Assembly (NCBI GenBank): GCA_032622095.1
Contig: CP136066.1
Location: 175,025,164 to 175,089,163 of the forward strand
Direction of reading: 5' to 3'
DNA from: Siphonodentalium dalli
Lineage: Eukaryota; Mollusca; Scaphopoda; Gadilida; Siphonodentaliidae
DNA length: 64,000 nucleotides
The notes below the pieces were generated by a model that was not told the DNA's origin, did no database searches, and saw only the letters and a program-made list of their open reading frames with translations. Positions 13,791 to 28,644 of the stretch are shown in pieces. Positions within the stretch are counted from its first letter, which is position 1, and each line of letters begins with the position of its first letter. The position numbers and the translations under genes are program-made.

Positions 13791-16700
13791 CTGCTGATTT
13801 ATCGATATTAGATAAGCGTTTACTTGTATAATCCATGGGTGTTGGTGGTCCTGCTGATATAGCGATATTAGATAAGTGTTTACTTGTATAATCCATGGAT
13901 GTTGGTGGTTCTGCTGAATTAGCGATATTAGATAAGCGTTTACTTGTATAATCCACGGATGTTGGTGGTCCTGCTGATTCAGAGATATTAGATAAGCGTT
14001 TACTTGTATAATCCATGGGTGTTGGTGGTCCTGCTGATTTAGCGATATTACAAATGTAGATAAGTGTTTACTTGTATAATCCATGGATGTTGGTGGTCCT
14101 GCTGATTCAGCGATATTAGATAAGTGTTTACTTGTATAATCCATGGATGTTGGTGGTCCTGCTGATTCAGCGATATTAGATAAGTGTTTACTTGTATAAT
14201 CCATGGATGTTGGTGGTCCAGCTGATTTAGCGATATTAGATAAGTGTTTACATGTATAATCCATGGATGTTGGTGGTCCTGCTGATTTAGCGATATTAGA
14301 TAAGTGTTTACTTGTATAATCCATGGATGTTGGTGGTCCTGCTGATATAGCGATATTAGATAAGTGTTTACTTGTATAGTCCATGGATGTTGGTGGTCCT
14401 GCTGATTAACGATATATGATAAGCGTTTACTTCTATAATCCATGGGTGTTGGTGGACCTGCTGATATAGCGATATTAGATAAGTGTTTCATTGTATAATA
14501 CATGGATGTTGGTGGTCCTGCTGATATAGCGATATTAGATAAGTGTTTACTTTTATAGTCCATGGATGTTGGTGGTCCTGCTGATTAACGATATATGATA
14601 AGCGTTTACATGTATAATCCACGGATGTTGGTGGTCCTGCTGATTTAGCGATATTAGATAAGTGTTTACTTGTATAATCCATGGATGTTGGTGGTCCAGC
14701 TGATTGAGCGATATTAGATAAGCGTTTCCTTGTATAATCCATGGGTGTGGGTGGTCCTGCTGATTAACGATATATGATAAGCGTTTACTTCTATAATCCA
14801 TGGGTGTTGGTGGTCCTGCTGATATAGCGATATTAGATAAGTGATTAATTGTATAATCCATGGATGTTGGTGGTCCTGCTGATTTAGCGATATTAGATAA
14901 GCTTTTAATTGTATAATCCATGGATGTTGGTGGTCCTGCTGATTTAGCGATATTAGATAAGCGTTTCCTTGTATAATCCATGGATGTTGGTGGTTCTGCT
15001 GAATTAGCGATATTAGCTAAGCGTTTACTTGTATAATCCACGGATGTTGGTGGTCCTGCTGATTCAGAGATATTAGATAAGCGTTTACTTGTATAATCCA
15101 TGGGTGTTGGTGGTCCTGCTGATTTAGCGATATTACAAATGTAGATAAGTGTTTACTTGTATAATCCATGGATGTTGGTGGTCCTGCTGATTCAGCGATA
15201 TTAGATAAGTGTTTACTTGTATAATCCATGGATGTTGGTGGTCCTGCTGATTCAGCGATATTAGATAAGTGTTTACTTGTATAATCCATGGATGTTGGTG
15301 GTCCAGCTGATTTAGCGATATTAGATAAGTGTTTACATGTATAATCCATGGATGTTGGTGGTCCTGCTGATTTAGCGATATTAGATAAGTGTTTACTTGT
15401 ATAATCCATGGATGTTGGTGGTCCTGCTGATTTAGCGATATTAGATAAGTGTTTACTTGTATACTCCATGGGTGTTGGTGTTCCTGCTGATTAACGATAT
15501 ATGATAAGCGTTTACTTCTATAATCCATGGGTGTTGGTGGACCTGCAGATATAGCGATATTAGATAAGTGTTTCATTGTATAATCCATGGATGTTGGTGG
15601 TCCTGCTGATATAGCGATATTAGATAAGTGTTTACTTGTATAGTCCATGGATGTTGGTGGTCCTGCTGATTAACGATATATGATAAGCGTTTACATGTAT
15701 AATCCACGGATGTTGGTGGTCCTGCTGATTTAGCGATATTAGATAAGTGTTTACTTGTATAATCCATGGAAGTTGGTGGTCCAGCTGATTGAGCGATATT
15801 AGATAAGCGTTTCCTTGTATAATCCATGGGTGTGGGTGGTCCTGCTGATTAACGATATATGATAAGCGTTTACTTCTATAATCCATGGGTGTTGGTGGTC
15901 CTGCTGATATAGCGATATTAGATAAGTGATTAATTGTATAATCCATGGATGTTGGTGGTCCTGCTGATTTAGCGATATTTGATAAGCTTTTAATTGTATA
16001 ATCCATGGATGTTGGTGGTCCTGCTGATTTAGCGATATTAGATAAGCGTTTCCTTGTATAATCCATGGATGTTGGTGGTCCAGCTGATTTAGCGATATTA
16101 GATAAGCGTTTCCTTGTATAATCCATGGATGTTGGTGGTCCTGCTGATTTAGCGATATTAGATAAGTGTTTCCTTGTATAATCCATGGATGTTGGTGGTC
16201 CTGCTGATTTAGCGATATTAGATAAGTGTTTCCTTGTATAATCCATGGATGTTGGTGGTCCAGCTGATTGAGCGATATTAGATAAGTGTTTCCTTGTATA
16301 ATCCATGGGTGTGGGTGGTCCTGCTGATTAACGATATTAGATAAGCGTTTACATATATAATCCATGGATGTTGGTGGTCCTGCTGATATAGCGATATTAG
16401 ATAAGCGTTTACATGTATACTCCATGGGTGTTGGTGGTCCTGCTGATTTAGCTATATTAGAAAAGCTTTTACTTGTATAATCCATGGATGTTGGTGCTCC
16501 AGCTGATTTAGCGATATTAGATAAGCATTTACTTGTATAATCCATGGATGTTGGTGGTCCTGCTGATTAACGATATATGATAAGCGTTTCCTTGTATAAT
16601 CCATGGATGTTGGTGGTCCTGTTGATATAGCGATATTAGATAGGCGTTTACTTGTATAATCCATGGATGTTGGTGGTCCTGTTGATATAGCGATATTAGA

Positions 16701-19700
16701 TAGGCGTTTACTTGTATAATCCATGGATGTTGGTGGTCCTGCTGAATTAGCGATATTAGATAATTTTTACTTGTATAATCCATGGATGTTGGTGGTCCTG
16801 CTGATATAGCGATATTAGATAGGCGTTTACTTGTATAATCCATGGGTGTTGGTGGTCCTGCTGATATAGCGATATTAGATAAGCGTTTACTTGTATAATC
16901 CATGGATGTTGGTGGTCCTGCTGATATAGCGATATTAGATAAGCGTTTCCTTGTATAATCCATGGGTGTTGGTGGTCCAGCTGATTGAGCGATATTCGAT
17001 AAGAGTTTACTTGTATAATCCATGGGTGTTGGTGGTCCAGCTGATTTAGCGATATTAGATAAGCGATTACATGTATAATCCATGGATGTTGGTGGTCCTG
17101 CTGATATAGCGATATTAGATAAGCGTTTACTTGTATAATCCATGGATGTTGGTGGTCCTGCTGATTTAGAGATATTAGATAAGCGTTTACATGAATAATC
17201 CATGAATGTTGGTGGTCCAGCTGATTGAGCGATATTAGATAAGCGTTTACTTGTATAATCCATGGATGTTGGTGGTCCTGCTGATTTAGCGATATTAGAT
17301 AAGCGTTTACTTGTATAATCCATGGGTGTTGGTGGTCCAGCTGATTGAGCGATATTAGATAAGCGTTTTCATGTATAATCCATGGATGTTGGTTGTCCTG
17401 CTGATATAGCGATATTAGATAAGCGTTTACATGTATAATCCATGGGTGTTGGTGGTCCTGCTGATTTAGCGAATTTAGATAAGCGTTTACATGAATAATC
17501 CATGAATGTTGGTGGTCCTGCTGATTTAGCGATATTAGATAAGTGTTTACTTGTATAATCCATGGATGTTGGTGGTCCTGCTGATTTAGCGATATTAGAT
17601 AAGCGTTTACATGTATAATCCATGGATGTTGGTTGTCCTGCTAATATAGCGATATTAGATAAGCGTTTACATGTATAATCCATGGATGTTGGTTGTCCTG
17701 CTGATTTAGCGATATTAGATAGGCGTTTACTTGTATAATCCATGGATGTTGGTGGTCCTGCTGATATAGCGATATTAGATAAGCGTTTACTTGTATAATC
17801 CATGGATGTTGGTGGTCCTGCTGATATAGCGATATTAGATAAGCGTTTACTTGTATAATCCATAGATGTTGGTGGTCCTACTGATATAGCGATATTAGAA
17901 AAGCGTTTACTTGTATAATCCATGGGTGTTGGTGTTCCTGCTGATTTAGCGATATTAGATAAGCGTTTACTTGTATAATCCATGGATGTTGGTGGTCCTG
18001 CTGATATAGCGATATTAGATAAGTGTTTACTTGTATAATCCATGGATGTTGGTGGTCCTGCTGATTCAGAGATATTAGATAAGCGATTACTTGTATAATC
18101 CATGGGTGTTGGTGGTCCTGCTGACTCAGCGATATTAGATAAGTGTTTACTTGTATAATCCATGGATGTTGGTGGTCCTGCTGATTCAGCGATATTAGAT
18201 AAGTGTTTACTTGTATAATCCATGGATGTTGGTGGTCCTGCTGATTCAGAGATATTAGATAAGCGATTGCTTGTATAATCCATGGATGTTGGTGGTCCTG
18301 CCGAATTAGCGATATTAGATAAGTGTTTACTTGTATAATCCATGGATGTTGGTGGTCCTGCTGATTAAGCGATATTAGATAAGCGTTTACTTGTATATTC
18401 CATGGGTGTTGGTGGTCCTGCTGACTCCGCGATATTAGATAAGTGTTTACTTGTATAATCCATGAATGTTGGTGGTCCTGCTGATATAGCGATATTAGAT
18501 AAGCGTTTACATGTATAATCCATGGATGTTGGTGGTGCTGCTGATTTATCGATATTAGATAAGCGTTTACTTGTATAATCCATGGGTGTTGGTGGTCCTG
18601 CTGATTAAGCGATATTAGATAAGCGTTTACTTCTATAATCCATGGATGTTGGTGGTCCTGCTGATTCAGAGATATTAGATAAGCGATTACTTGTATAATC
18701 CATGGATGTTGGTGGTCCTGCTGAATTACCGATATTAGATAAGCGATTACTTGTATAATCCATGGGTGTTGGTGGTCCTGCTGATTTAGCGATATTAGAT
18801 AAGTGTTTACATGTATAATCCATGGATGTTGGTGGTCCTGCTGATTTAGCGATATTAGATAAGTGTTTACTTGTATAATCCATGGATGTTGGTGGTCCTG
18901 TTGATATAATGATATTAGATAAGCGTTTACTTGTATAATCCATGGGTGTTGGTGGTCCTGCTGATTTAGCGATATTACAAATGTAGATAAGTGTTTACTT
19001 GTATAATCCATGGATGTTGGTGGTCCTGCTGATTCAGCGATATTAGATAAGTGTTTACTTGTATAATCCATGGATGTTGGTGGTCCTGCTGATTCAGCGA
19101 TATTAGATAAGTGTTTACTTGTATAATCCATGGATGTTGGTGGTCCAGCTGATTTAGCGATATTAGATAAGTGTTTACATGTATAATCCATGGATGTTGG
19201 TGGTCCTGCTGATTTAGCGATATTAGATAAGTGTTTACTTGTATAATCCATGGATGTTGGTGGTCCTGCTGATATAGCGAAATTAGATAAGTGTTTACAT
19301 GTATAATCCATGGATGTTGGTGGTCCTGCTGATTCAGCGATATTAGATAAGCGTTTACTTGTATAATCCATGGATGTTGGTGGTCCAGCTGATTTAGCGA
19401 TATTAGATAAGTGTTTACTTGTATAATCCATGGATGTTGGTGGTCATGCTGATTCAGCGATATTACAAATGTAGATAAGTGTTTACTTGTATAATCCATG
19501 GATGTTGGTGGTCCTGCTGATTCAGCGATATTACAAATGTAGATAAGTGTTTACTTGTATAATCCATGGATGTTGGTGGTCCTGCTGATTTAGCGATATT
19601 ACAAATGTAGATAAGTGTTTACTTGTATAATCCATGGATGTTGGTGGTCCTGCTGATTTAGCGATATTACAAATGTAGATAAGTGTTTACTTGTATAATC

Positions 19701-20349
19701 CATGGATGTTGGTGGTCCTGCTGATTTAGCGATATTACAAATGTAGATAAGTGTTTACTTGTATAATCCATGGATGTTGGTGGTCCTGATGATTTAGCGA
19801 TATTACAAATGTAGATAAGTGTTTACTTGTATAATCCATGGATGTTGGTGGTCCTGCTGATTTAGCGATATTACAAATGTAGATAAGCGTTTACTTGTAT
19901 AATCCATGGATGTTGGTGGTCCTGCTGATTTAGCGATATTACAAATGTAGATAAGTGTTTACTTGTATAATCCATGGATGTTGGTGGTCCTGCTGATTCA
20001 GCGATATTAGATAAGCGTTTACTTGTATAATCCATGGATGTTGGTGGTCCTGCTGATTTAGCGATATTAGATAAGCGTTTACTTGTATAATCCATGGATG
20101 TTGGTGGTCCTGCTGATTTAGCGATATTAGATAAGCGTTTACTTGTATAATCCATGGATGTTGGTGGTCCTGCTGATTTAGCGATATTAGATAAGTGTTT
20201 ACTTGTATAATCCATGGATGTTGGTGGTCCTGCTGATTTAGCGATATTAGATAAGGGTTTTCTTGTATAATCCATGGATGTTGGTGGTCCTGCTGATTTA
20301 GCGACATTAGATAAGCGTTTACTTGTATAATCCATGGATGTTGGTGGTC
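13791..20349. repeat. 6,559-bp tandem duplication, copy 2
   Basis: This is the second, almost identical copy of the preceding 6.6-kb block. Similarity at the +6,559 offset ends near 20,360, where copy 1 has TTATCGAT and this copy continues TTAGCGAT. Its last third (from 17,968) is itself the source of a further 3,703-bp duplication. Near identity implies a very recent event or an assembly duplication. Confidence 0.9.
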
Positions 20350-21670
20350 CTGCTGATTTAGCGATATTAGATAAGCGTTTACTTGTATAATCCATGGATG
20401 TTGGTGGTCCTGCTGATTCAGCGATATTAGATAAGTGTTTACTTGTATTATCCATGGGTGTTGGTGGACCTGCTGATATAGCGATATTAGATAAGCGTTT
20501 ACTTGTATAATCCATGGATGTTGGTAGTCCTGCTGATTTAGTGATATTAGATAAGCGTTTACTTGTATAATCCATGGATGTTGGTGGTCCTGCTGATTTA
20601 GTGATATTAGATAAGTGTTTACTTGTATAATCCATGGGTGTTGGTGGTCCTGCTGATTTATTGATATTAGATAAGCGTTTACTTGTATAATCCATGGGTG
20701 TTGGTGGTCCTGCTGATTTAGTGATATTAGATAAGCGTTTACTTGTATAATCCATGGATGTTGGTGGTTCTGCTGATTTAGCGATATTAGATAAGTGTTT
20801 ACATGTATAATCCATGGGTGTTGGTGGTCCTGCTGATATAGCGATATTAGATAAGCGTTTACTTGTATAATCCATGGGTGTTGGTGGTTCTGCTGATTAA
20901 CGATATATGATAAGCGTTTACATGTATAATCCATGGATGTTGGTGGTCCTGCTGATTTAGCGATATTAGATAAGCGTTTACTTGTATAATCCATGGGTGT
21001 TGGTTGTTCTGCTGATTTAGCGATATTAGATAAGCGTTTACTTGTATAATCCATGGGTGTTGGTGGTTCTGCTGAATTAGCGATATTAGATAAGCGTTTA
21101 CTTGTATAATCCATGGATGTTGGTGGTCCTGCTGAATTAGCGATATTAGATAAGCGTTTACTTGTATAATCCATGGATGTTGGTGGTCCTGCTGATTTAG
21201 CGATATTAGATAAGCGTTTACATGTATAATCCATGGATGTTGGTGGTTCTGCTGATATAGCGATATTAGATAAGTGTTTCCTTGTATAATCCATGGATGT
21301 TGGTGGACCTGCTGATATAGCGATATTAGATAAGTGTTTCCTTGTATAATCCATGGATGTTGGTGGTCCTGCTGATATAGCGATATTAGATAAGCGTTTA
21401 CATGTATAATCCATGGATGTTGGTGGTCCTGCTGATATAGCGATATTAGATAAGCGTTTACATGTATAATCCATGGGTGTTGGTGGTCCTGCTGATATAG
21501 CGATATTAGATAAGTGTTTACATGTATAATCCATGGGTGTTGGTGGACCTGCTGATATAGCGATATTAGATAAGTGTTTACATGTATAATCCATGGATGT
21601 TGGTGGTCCTGCTGATATAGCGATATTAGATAAGCGTTTACATGTATAATCCATTGGTGTTGGTGGTCCT
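17968..21670. repeat. 3,703-bp tandem duplication, copy 1
   Basis: This block of satellite units is repeated immediately downstream at an offset of exactly 3,703 bp. Shared markers include the 68-bp run (19.46-19.95 kb against 23.17-23.65 kb) and the distinctive TTAGTGATATT units (20.5-20.7 kb against 24.2-24.4 kb). I saw no difference between copies in the stretches compared by eye. Confidence 0.9.
19463..19949. repeat. Run of 68-bp satellite variants (copy 2)
   Basis: This is the copy of the 12.9-13.4 kb 68-bp run carried by the 6,559-bp duplication. It has the same number of units and the same unique unit with GGTCCTGATGATTTAGC. Confidence 0.9.
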
Positions 21671-24600
21671 TACTTGTATAATCCATGGATGTTGGTGGTC
21701 CTGCTGATATAGCGATATTAGATAAGTGTTTACTTGTATAATCCATGGATGTTGGTGGTCCTGCTGATTCAGAGATATTAGATAAGCGATTACTTGTATA
21801 ATCCATGGGTGTTGGTGGTCCTGCTGACTCAGCGATATTAGATAAGTGTTTACTTGTATAATCCATGGATGTTGGTGGTCCTGCTGATTCAGCGATATTA
21901 GATAAGTGTTTACTTGTATAATCCATGGATGTTGGTGGTCCTGCTGATTCAGAGATATTAGATAAGCGATTGCTTGTATAATCCATGGATGTTGGTGGTC
22001 CTGCCGAATTAGCGATATTAGATAAGTGTTTACTTGTATAATCCATGGATGTTGGTGGTCCTGCTGATTAAGCGATATTAGATAAGCGTTTACTTGTATA
22101 TTCCATGGGTGTTGGTGGTCCTGCTGACTCCGCGATATTAGATAAGTGTTTACTTGTATAATCCATGAATGTTGGTGGTCCTGCTGATATAGCGATATTA
22201 GATAAGCGTTTACATGTATAATCCATGGATGTTGGTGGTGCTGCTGATTTATCGATATTAGATAAGCGTTTACTTGTATAATCCATGGGTGTTGGTGGTC
22301 CTGCTGATTAAGCGATATTAGATAAGCGTTTACTTCTATAATCCATGGATGTTGGTGGTCCTGCTGATTCAGAGATATTAGATAAGCGATTACTTGTATA
22401 ATCCATGGATGTTGGTGGTCCTGCTGAATTACCGATATTAGATAAGCGATTACTTGTATAATCCATGGGTGTTGGTGGTCCTGCTGATTTAGCGATATTA
22501 GATAAGTGTTTACATGTATAATCCATGGATGTTGGTGGTCCTGCTGATTTAGCGATATTAGATAAGTGTTTACTTGTATAATCCATGGATGTTGGTGGTC
22601 CTGTTGATATAATGATATTAGATAAGCGTTTACTTGTATAATCCATGGGTGTTGGTGGTCCTGCTGATTTAGCGATATTACAAATGTAGATAAGTGTTTA
22701 CTTGTATAATCCATGGATGTTGGTGGTCCTGCTGATTCAGCGATATTAGATAAGTGTTTACTTGTATAATCCATGGATGTTGGTGGTCCTGCTGATTCAG
22801 CGATATTAGATAAGTGTTTACTTGTATAATCCATGGATGTTGGTGGTCCAGCTGATTTAGCGATATTAGATAAGTGTTTACATGTATAATCCATGGATGT
22901 TGGTGGTCCTGCTGATTTAGCGATATTAGATAAGTGTTTACTTGTATAATCCATGGATGTTGGTGGTCCTGCTGATATAGCGAAATTAGATAAGTGTTTA
23001 CATGTATAATCCATGGATGTTGGTGGTCCTGCTGATTCAGCGATATTAGATAAGCGTTTACTTGTATAATCCATGGATGTTGGTGGTCCAGCTGATTTAG
23101 CGATATTAGATAAGTGTTTACTTGTATAATCCATGGATGTTGGTGGTCATGCTGATTCAGCGATATTACAAATGTAGATAAGTGTTTACTTGTATAATCC
23201 ATGGATGTTGGTGGTCCTGCTGATTCAGCGATATTACAAATGTAGATAAGTGTTTACTTGTATAATCCATGGATGTTGGTGGTCCTGCTGATTTAGCGAT
23301 ATTACAAATGTAGATAAGTGTTTACTTGTATAATCCATGGATGTTGGTGGTCCTGCTGATTTAGCGATATTACAAATGTAGATAAGTGTTTACTTGTATA
23401 ATCCATGGATGTTGGTGGTCCTGCTGATTTAGCGATATTACAAATGTAGATAAGTGTTTACTTGTATAATCCATGGATGTTGGTGGTCCTGATGATTTAG
23501 CGATATTACAAATGTAGATAAGTGTTTACTTGTATAATCCATGGATGTTGGTGGTCCTGCTGATTTAGCGATATTACAAATGTAGATAAGCGTTTACTTG
23601 TATAATCCATGGATGTTGGTGGTCCTGCTGATTTAGCGATATTACAAATGTAGATAAGTGTTTACTTGTATAATCCATGGATGTTGGTGGTCCTGCTGAT
23701 TCAGCGATATTAGATAAGCGTTTACTTGTATAATCCATGGATGTTGGTGGTCCTGCTGATTTAGCGATATTAGATAAGCGTTTACTTGTATAATCCATGG
23801 ATGTTGGTGGTCCTGCTGATTTAGCGATATTAGATAAGCGTTTACTTGTATAATCCATGGATGTTGGTGGTCCTGCTGATTTAGCGATATTAGATAAGTG
23901 TTTACTTGTATAATCCATGGATGTTGGTGGTCCTGCTGATTTAGCGATATTAGATAAGGGTTTTCTTGTATAATCCATGGATGTTGGTGGTCCTGCTGAT
24001 TTAGCGACATTAGATAAGCGTTTACTTGTATAATCCATGGATGTTGGTGGTCCTGCTGATTTAGCGATATTAGATAAGCGTTTACTTGTATAATCCATGG
24101 ATGTTGGTGGTCCTGCTGATTCAGCGATATTAGATAAGTGTTTACTTGTATTATCCATGGGTGTTGGTGGACCTGCTGATATAGCGATATTAGATAAGCG
24201 TTTACTTGTATAATCCATGGATGTTGGTAGTCCTGCTGATTTAGTGATATTAGATAAGCGTTTACTTGTATAATCCATGGATGTTGGTGGTCCTGCTGAT
24301 TTAGTGATATTAGATAAGTGTTTACTTGTATAATCCATGGGTGTTGGTGGTCCTGCTGATTTATTGATATTAGATAAGCGTTTACTTGTATAATCCATGG
24401 GTGTTGGTGGTCCTGCTGATTTAGTGATATTAGATAAGCGTTTACTTGTATAATCCATGGATGTTGGTGGTTCTGCTGATTTAGCGATATTAGATAAGTG
24501 TTTACATGTATAATCCATGGGTGTTGGTGGTCCTGCTGATATAGCGATATTAGATAAGCGTTTACTTGTATAATCCATGGGTGTTGGTGGTTCTGCTGAT

Positions 24601-25373
24601 TAACGATATATGATAAGCGTTTACATGTATAATCCATGGATGTTGGTGGTCCTGCTGATTTAGCGATATTAGATAAGCGTTTACTTGTATAATCCATGGG
24701 TGTTGGTTGTTCTGCTGATTTAGCGATATTAGATAAGCGTTTACTTGTATAATCCATGGGTGTTGGTGGTTCTGCTGAATTAGCGATATTAGATAAGCGT
24801 TTACTTGTATAATCCATGGATGTTGGTGGTCCTGCTGAATTAGCGATATTAGATAAGCGTTTACTTGTATAATCCATGGATGTTGGTGGTCCTGCTGATT
24901 TAGCGATATTAGATAAGCGTTTACATGTATAATCCATGGATGTTGGTGGTTCTGCTGATATAGCGATATTAGATAAGTGTTTCCTTGTATAATCCATGGA
25001 TGTTGGTGGACCTGCTGATATAGCGATATTAGATAAGTGTTTCCTTGTATAATCCATGGATGTTGGTGGTCCTGCTGATATAGCGATATTAGATAAGCGT
25101 TTACATGTATAATCCATGGATGTTGGTGGTCCTGCTGATATAGCGATATTAGATAAGCGTTTACATGTATAATCCATGGGTGTTGGTGGTCCTGCTGATA
25201 TAGCGATATTAGATAAGTGTTTACATGTATAATCCATGGGTGTTGGTGGACCTGCTGATATAGCGATATTAGATAAGTGTTTACATGTATAATCCATGGA
25301 TGTTGGTGGTCCTGCTGATATAGCGATATTAGATAAGCGTTTACATGTATAATCCATTGGTGTTGGTGGTCCT
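21671..25373. repeat. 3,703-bp tandem duplication, copy 2
   Basis: This is the second copy of the 17,968-21,670 block. The left junction is visible at 21,670/21,671, where GGTGGTCCT runs straight into TACTTGTATAATCC and the CTGATATAGCGATATTAGATAAG part of that unit is lost. That out-of-register join shows the duplication was not a simple in-phase unequal exchange between 60-bp units. Confidence 0.9.
23166..23652. repeat. Run of 68-bp satellite variants (copy 3)
   Basis: This is the third copy of the 68-bp run, carried by the 3,703-bp duplication. Unit order and the GATGATTTAGC marker unit are kept. Confidence 0.9.
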
Positions 25374-28300
25374 GCTGATATAGCGATATAAGATAAGCGT
25401 TTACATGTATAATCCATGGGTGTTGGTGGACCTGCTGATATAGCGGTATTAGATAAGCGTTTACTTGTATAATCCATGGATGTTGGTGATCCTGCTGATA
25501 TAGCGATATTAGATAAGTGTTTACTTGTATAGTCCATGGATGTTGGTGGTCCTGCTGATTAACGATATATGATAAGAGTTTACTTCTATAATCCATGGGT
25601 GTTGGTGGACCTGCTGATATAGCGATATTAGATAAGTGTTTCATTGTATAATCCATGGATGTTGGTGGTCCTGCTGATATAGCGATATTAGATAAGTGTT
25701 TACTTGTATAGTCCATGGATGTCGGTGGTCCTGCTGATTAACGATATATGATAAGCGTTTACATGTATAATCCACGGATGTTGGTGGTCCTGCTGATTTA
25801 GCGATATTAGATAAGTGTTTACTTGTATAATCCATGGATGTTGGTGGTCCAGCTGATTTAGCGATATTAGATAAGCGTTTCCTTGTATAATCCATGGGTG
25901 TGGGTGGTCCTGCTGATTAACGATATATGATAAGCGTTTACTTCTATAATCCATGGGTGTTGGTGGTCCTGCTGATATAGCGATATTAGATAAGTGATTA
26001 ATTGTATAATCCATGGATGTTGGTGGTCCTGCTGATTTAGCGATATTAGATAAGCTTTTAATTGTATAATCCATGGATGTTGGTGGTCCTGCTGATTTAG
26101 CGATATTAGATAAGCGTTTCCTTGTATAATCCATGGATGTTGGTGGTCCTGCTGATTTAGCGATATTAGATAAGTGTTTACATGTATAATCCATGGATGT
26201 TGGTGGTCCTGCTGATTTAGCGATATTAGATAAGTGTTTCCTTGTATAATCCATGGATGTTGGTGGTCCTGTTGATATAGCGATATTAGATAGGCGTTTA
26301 CTTCTATAATCCATGGGTGTTGGTGGACCTGCTGATATAGCGATATTAGATAAGTGTTTCCTTGTATAATCCATGGATGTTGGTGGTCCTGCTGATATAG
26401 CGATATTAGACAAGCGTTTACATGTAAAATCCATGGATGTTGGTGGTCCTGCTGATATAGCGATATTAGAAAAGCTATTACTTGTATAATCCATGGATGT
26501 TGGTGCTCCAGCTGATTTAGCGATATTAGATAAGCATTTACTTGTATAATCCATGGATGTTGGTGGTCCTGCTGATTAACGATATATGATAAGCGTTTCC
26601 TTGTATAATCCATGGATGTTGGTGGTCCTGTTGATATAGCGATATTAGTTAGGCGTTTACTTGTATAATCCATGGGTGTTGGTGGTCCTGCTGATATAGC
26701 GATATTAGATAGGCGTTTACTTGTATAATCCATGGATGTTGGTAGTCCTGCTGATTTAGTGATATTAGATAAGCGTTTACTTGTATAATCCATGGATGTT
26801 GGTGGTCCTGCTGTTTTAGTGATATTAGATAAGTGTTTACTTGTATAATCCATGGATGTTGGTGGTCCTGCTGATTTAGTGATATTAGATAAGTGTTTAC
26901 TTGTATAATCCATGGATGTTGGTGGTCCTGCTGATTTAGTGATATTAGATAAGCGTTTACTTGTATAATCCATGGATGTTGGTGGTCCTGCTGATTTAGC
27001 GATATTAGATAAGTGTTTACATGTATAATCCATGGGTGTTGGTGGTCCTGCTGATATAGCGATATTAGATAAGCGTTTACTTGTATAATCCATGGGTGTT
27101 GGTGGTTCTGCTGATTAACGATATATGATAAGCGTTTACATGTATAATCCATGGATGTTGGTGGTCCTGCTGATTTAGCGATATTAGATAAGCGTTTACT
27201 TGTATAATCCATGGGTGTTGGTGGTTCTGCTGATTTAGCGATATTAGATAAGCGTTTACTTGTATAATCCATGGGTGTTGGTGGTTCTGCTGAATTAGCG
27301 ATATTAGATAAGCGTTTACTTGTATAATCCATGGATGTTGGTGGTCCTGCTGAATTAGCGATATTAGATAAGTGTTTACTTGTATAATCCATGGATGTTG
27401 GTGGTCCTGCTGATTTAGCGATATTAGATAAGCGATTACTTGTATAATCCATGGATGTTGGTGGTCCTGCTGATTTAATCGATATTAGATAAGCGTTTAC
27501 ATGTATAATCCATGGATGTTGGTGGTCCTGCTGATATAGCGATATTAGATAAGTGTTTCCTTGTATAATCCATGGATGTTGGTGGACCTGCTGATATAGC
27601 GATATTAGATAAGTGTTTCCTTGTATAATCCATGGATGTTGGTGGTCCTGCTGATATAGCGATATTAGATAAGCGTTTACATGTATAATCCATGGATGTT
27701 GGTGGTCCTGCTGATATAGCGATATTAGATAAGCGTTTACATGTATAATCCATGGGTGTTGGTGGTCCTGCTGATATAGCGATATTAGATAAGTGTTTAC
27801 ATGTATAATCCATGGGTGTTGGTGGACCTGCTGATATAGCGATATTAGATAAGTGTTTACATGTATAATCCATGGATGTTGGTGGTCCTGCTGATATAGC
27901 GATATTAGATAAGCGTTTACATGTATAATCCATGGGTGTTGGTTGTCCTGCTGATATAGCGATATAAGATAAGCGTTTACATGTATAATCCATGGGTGTT
28001 GGTGGACCTGCTGATATAGCGGTATTAGATAAGCGTTTACTTGTATAATCCATGGATGTTGGTAATCCTGCTGATATAGCGATATTAGATAAGTGTTTAC
28101 TTGTATAGTCCCTGGATGTTGGTGGTCCTGCTGATTAACGATATATGATAAGCGTTTACTTCTATAATCCATGGGTGTTGGTGGACCTGCTGATATAGCG
28201 ATATTAGATAAGTGTTTCATTGTATAATCCATGGATGTTGGTGGTCCTGCTGGTATAGCGATATTAGATAAGTGTTTACTTGTATAGTCCATGGATGTTG

Positions 28301-28644
28301 GTGGTCCTGCTGATTAACGATATATGATAAGCGTTTACATGTATAATCCACGGATGTTGGTGGTCCTGCTGATTTAGCGATATTAGATAAGTGTTTACTT
28401 GTATAATCCATGGGTGTTGGTGGTCCTGCTGATTTAGCGATATTAGATAAGCGTTTACATGTATAATCCATGGATGTTGGTGGTCCTGCTGATTTAGCGA
28501 TATTAGATAAGTGTTTACTTGTATAATCCATGGGTGTTGGTGGTCCTGCTGATTTAGCGATATTAGATAAGCGTTTACTTGTATAATCCATGGATGTTGG
28601 TGGTCCTGCTGATATAGCGATATTAGATAAGTGTTTACATGTAT

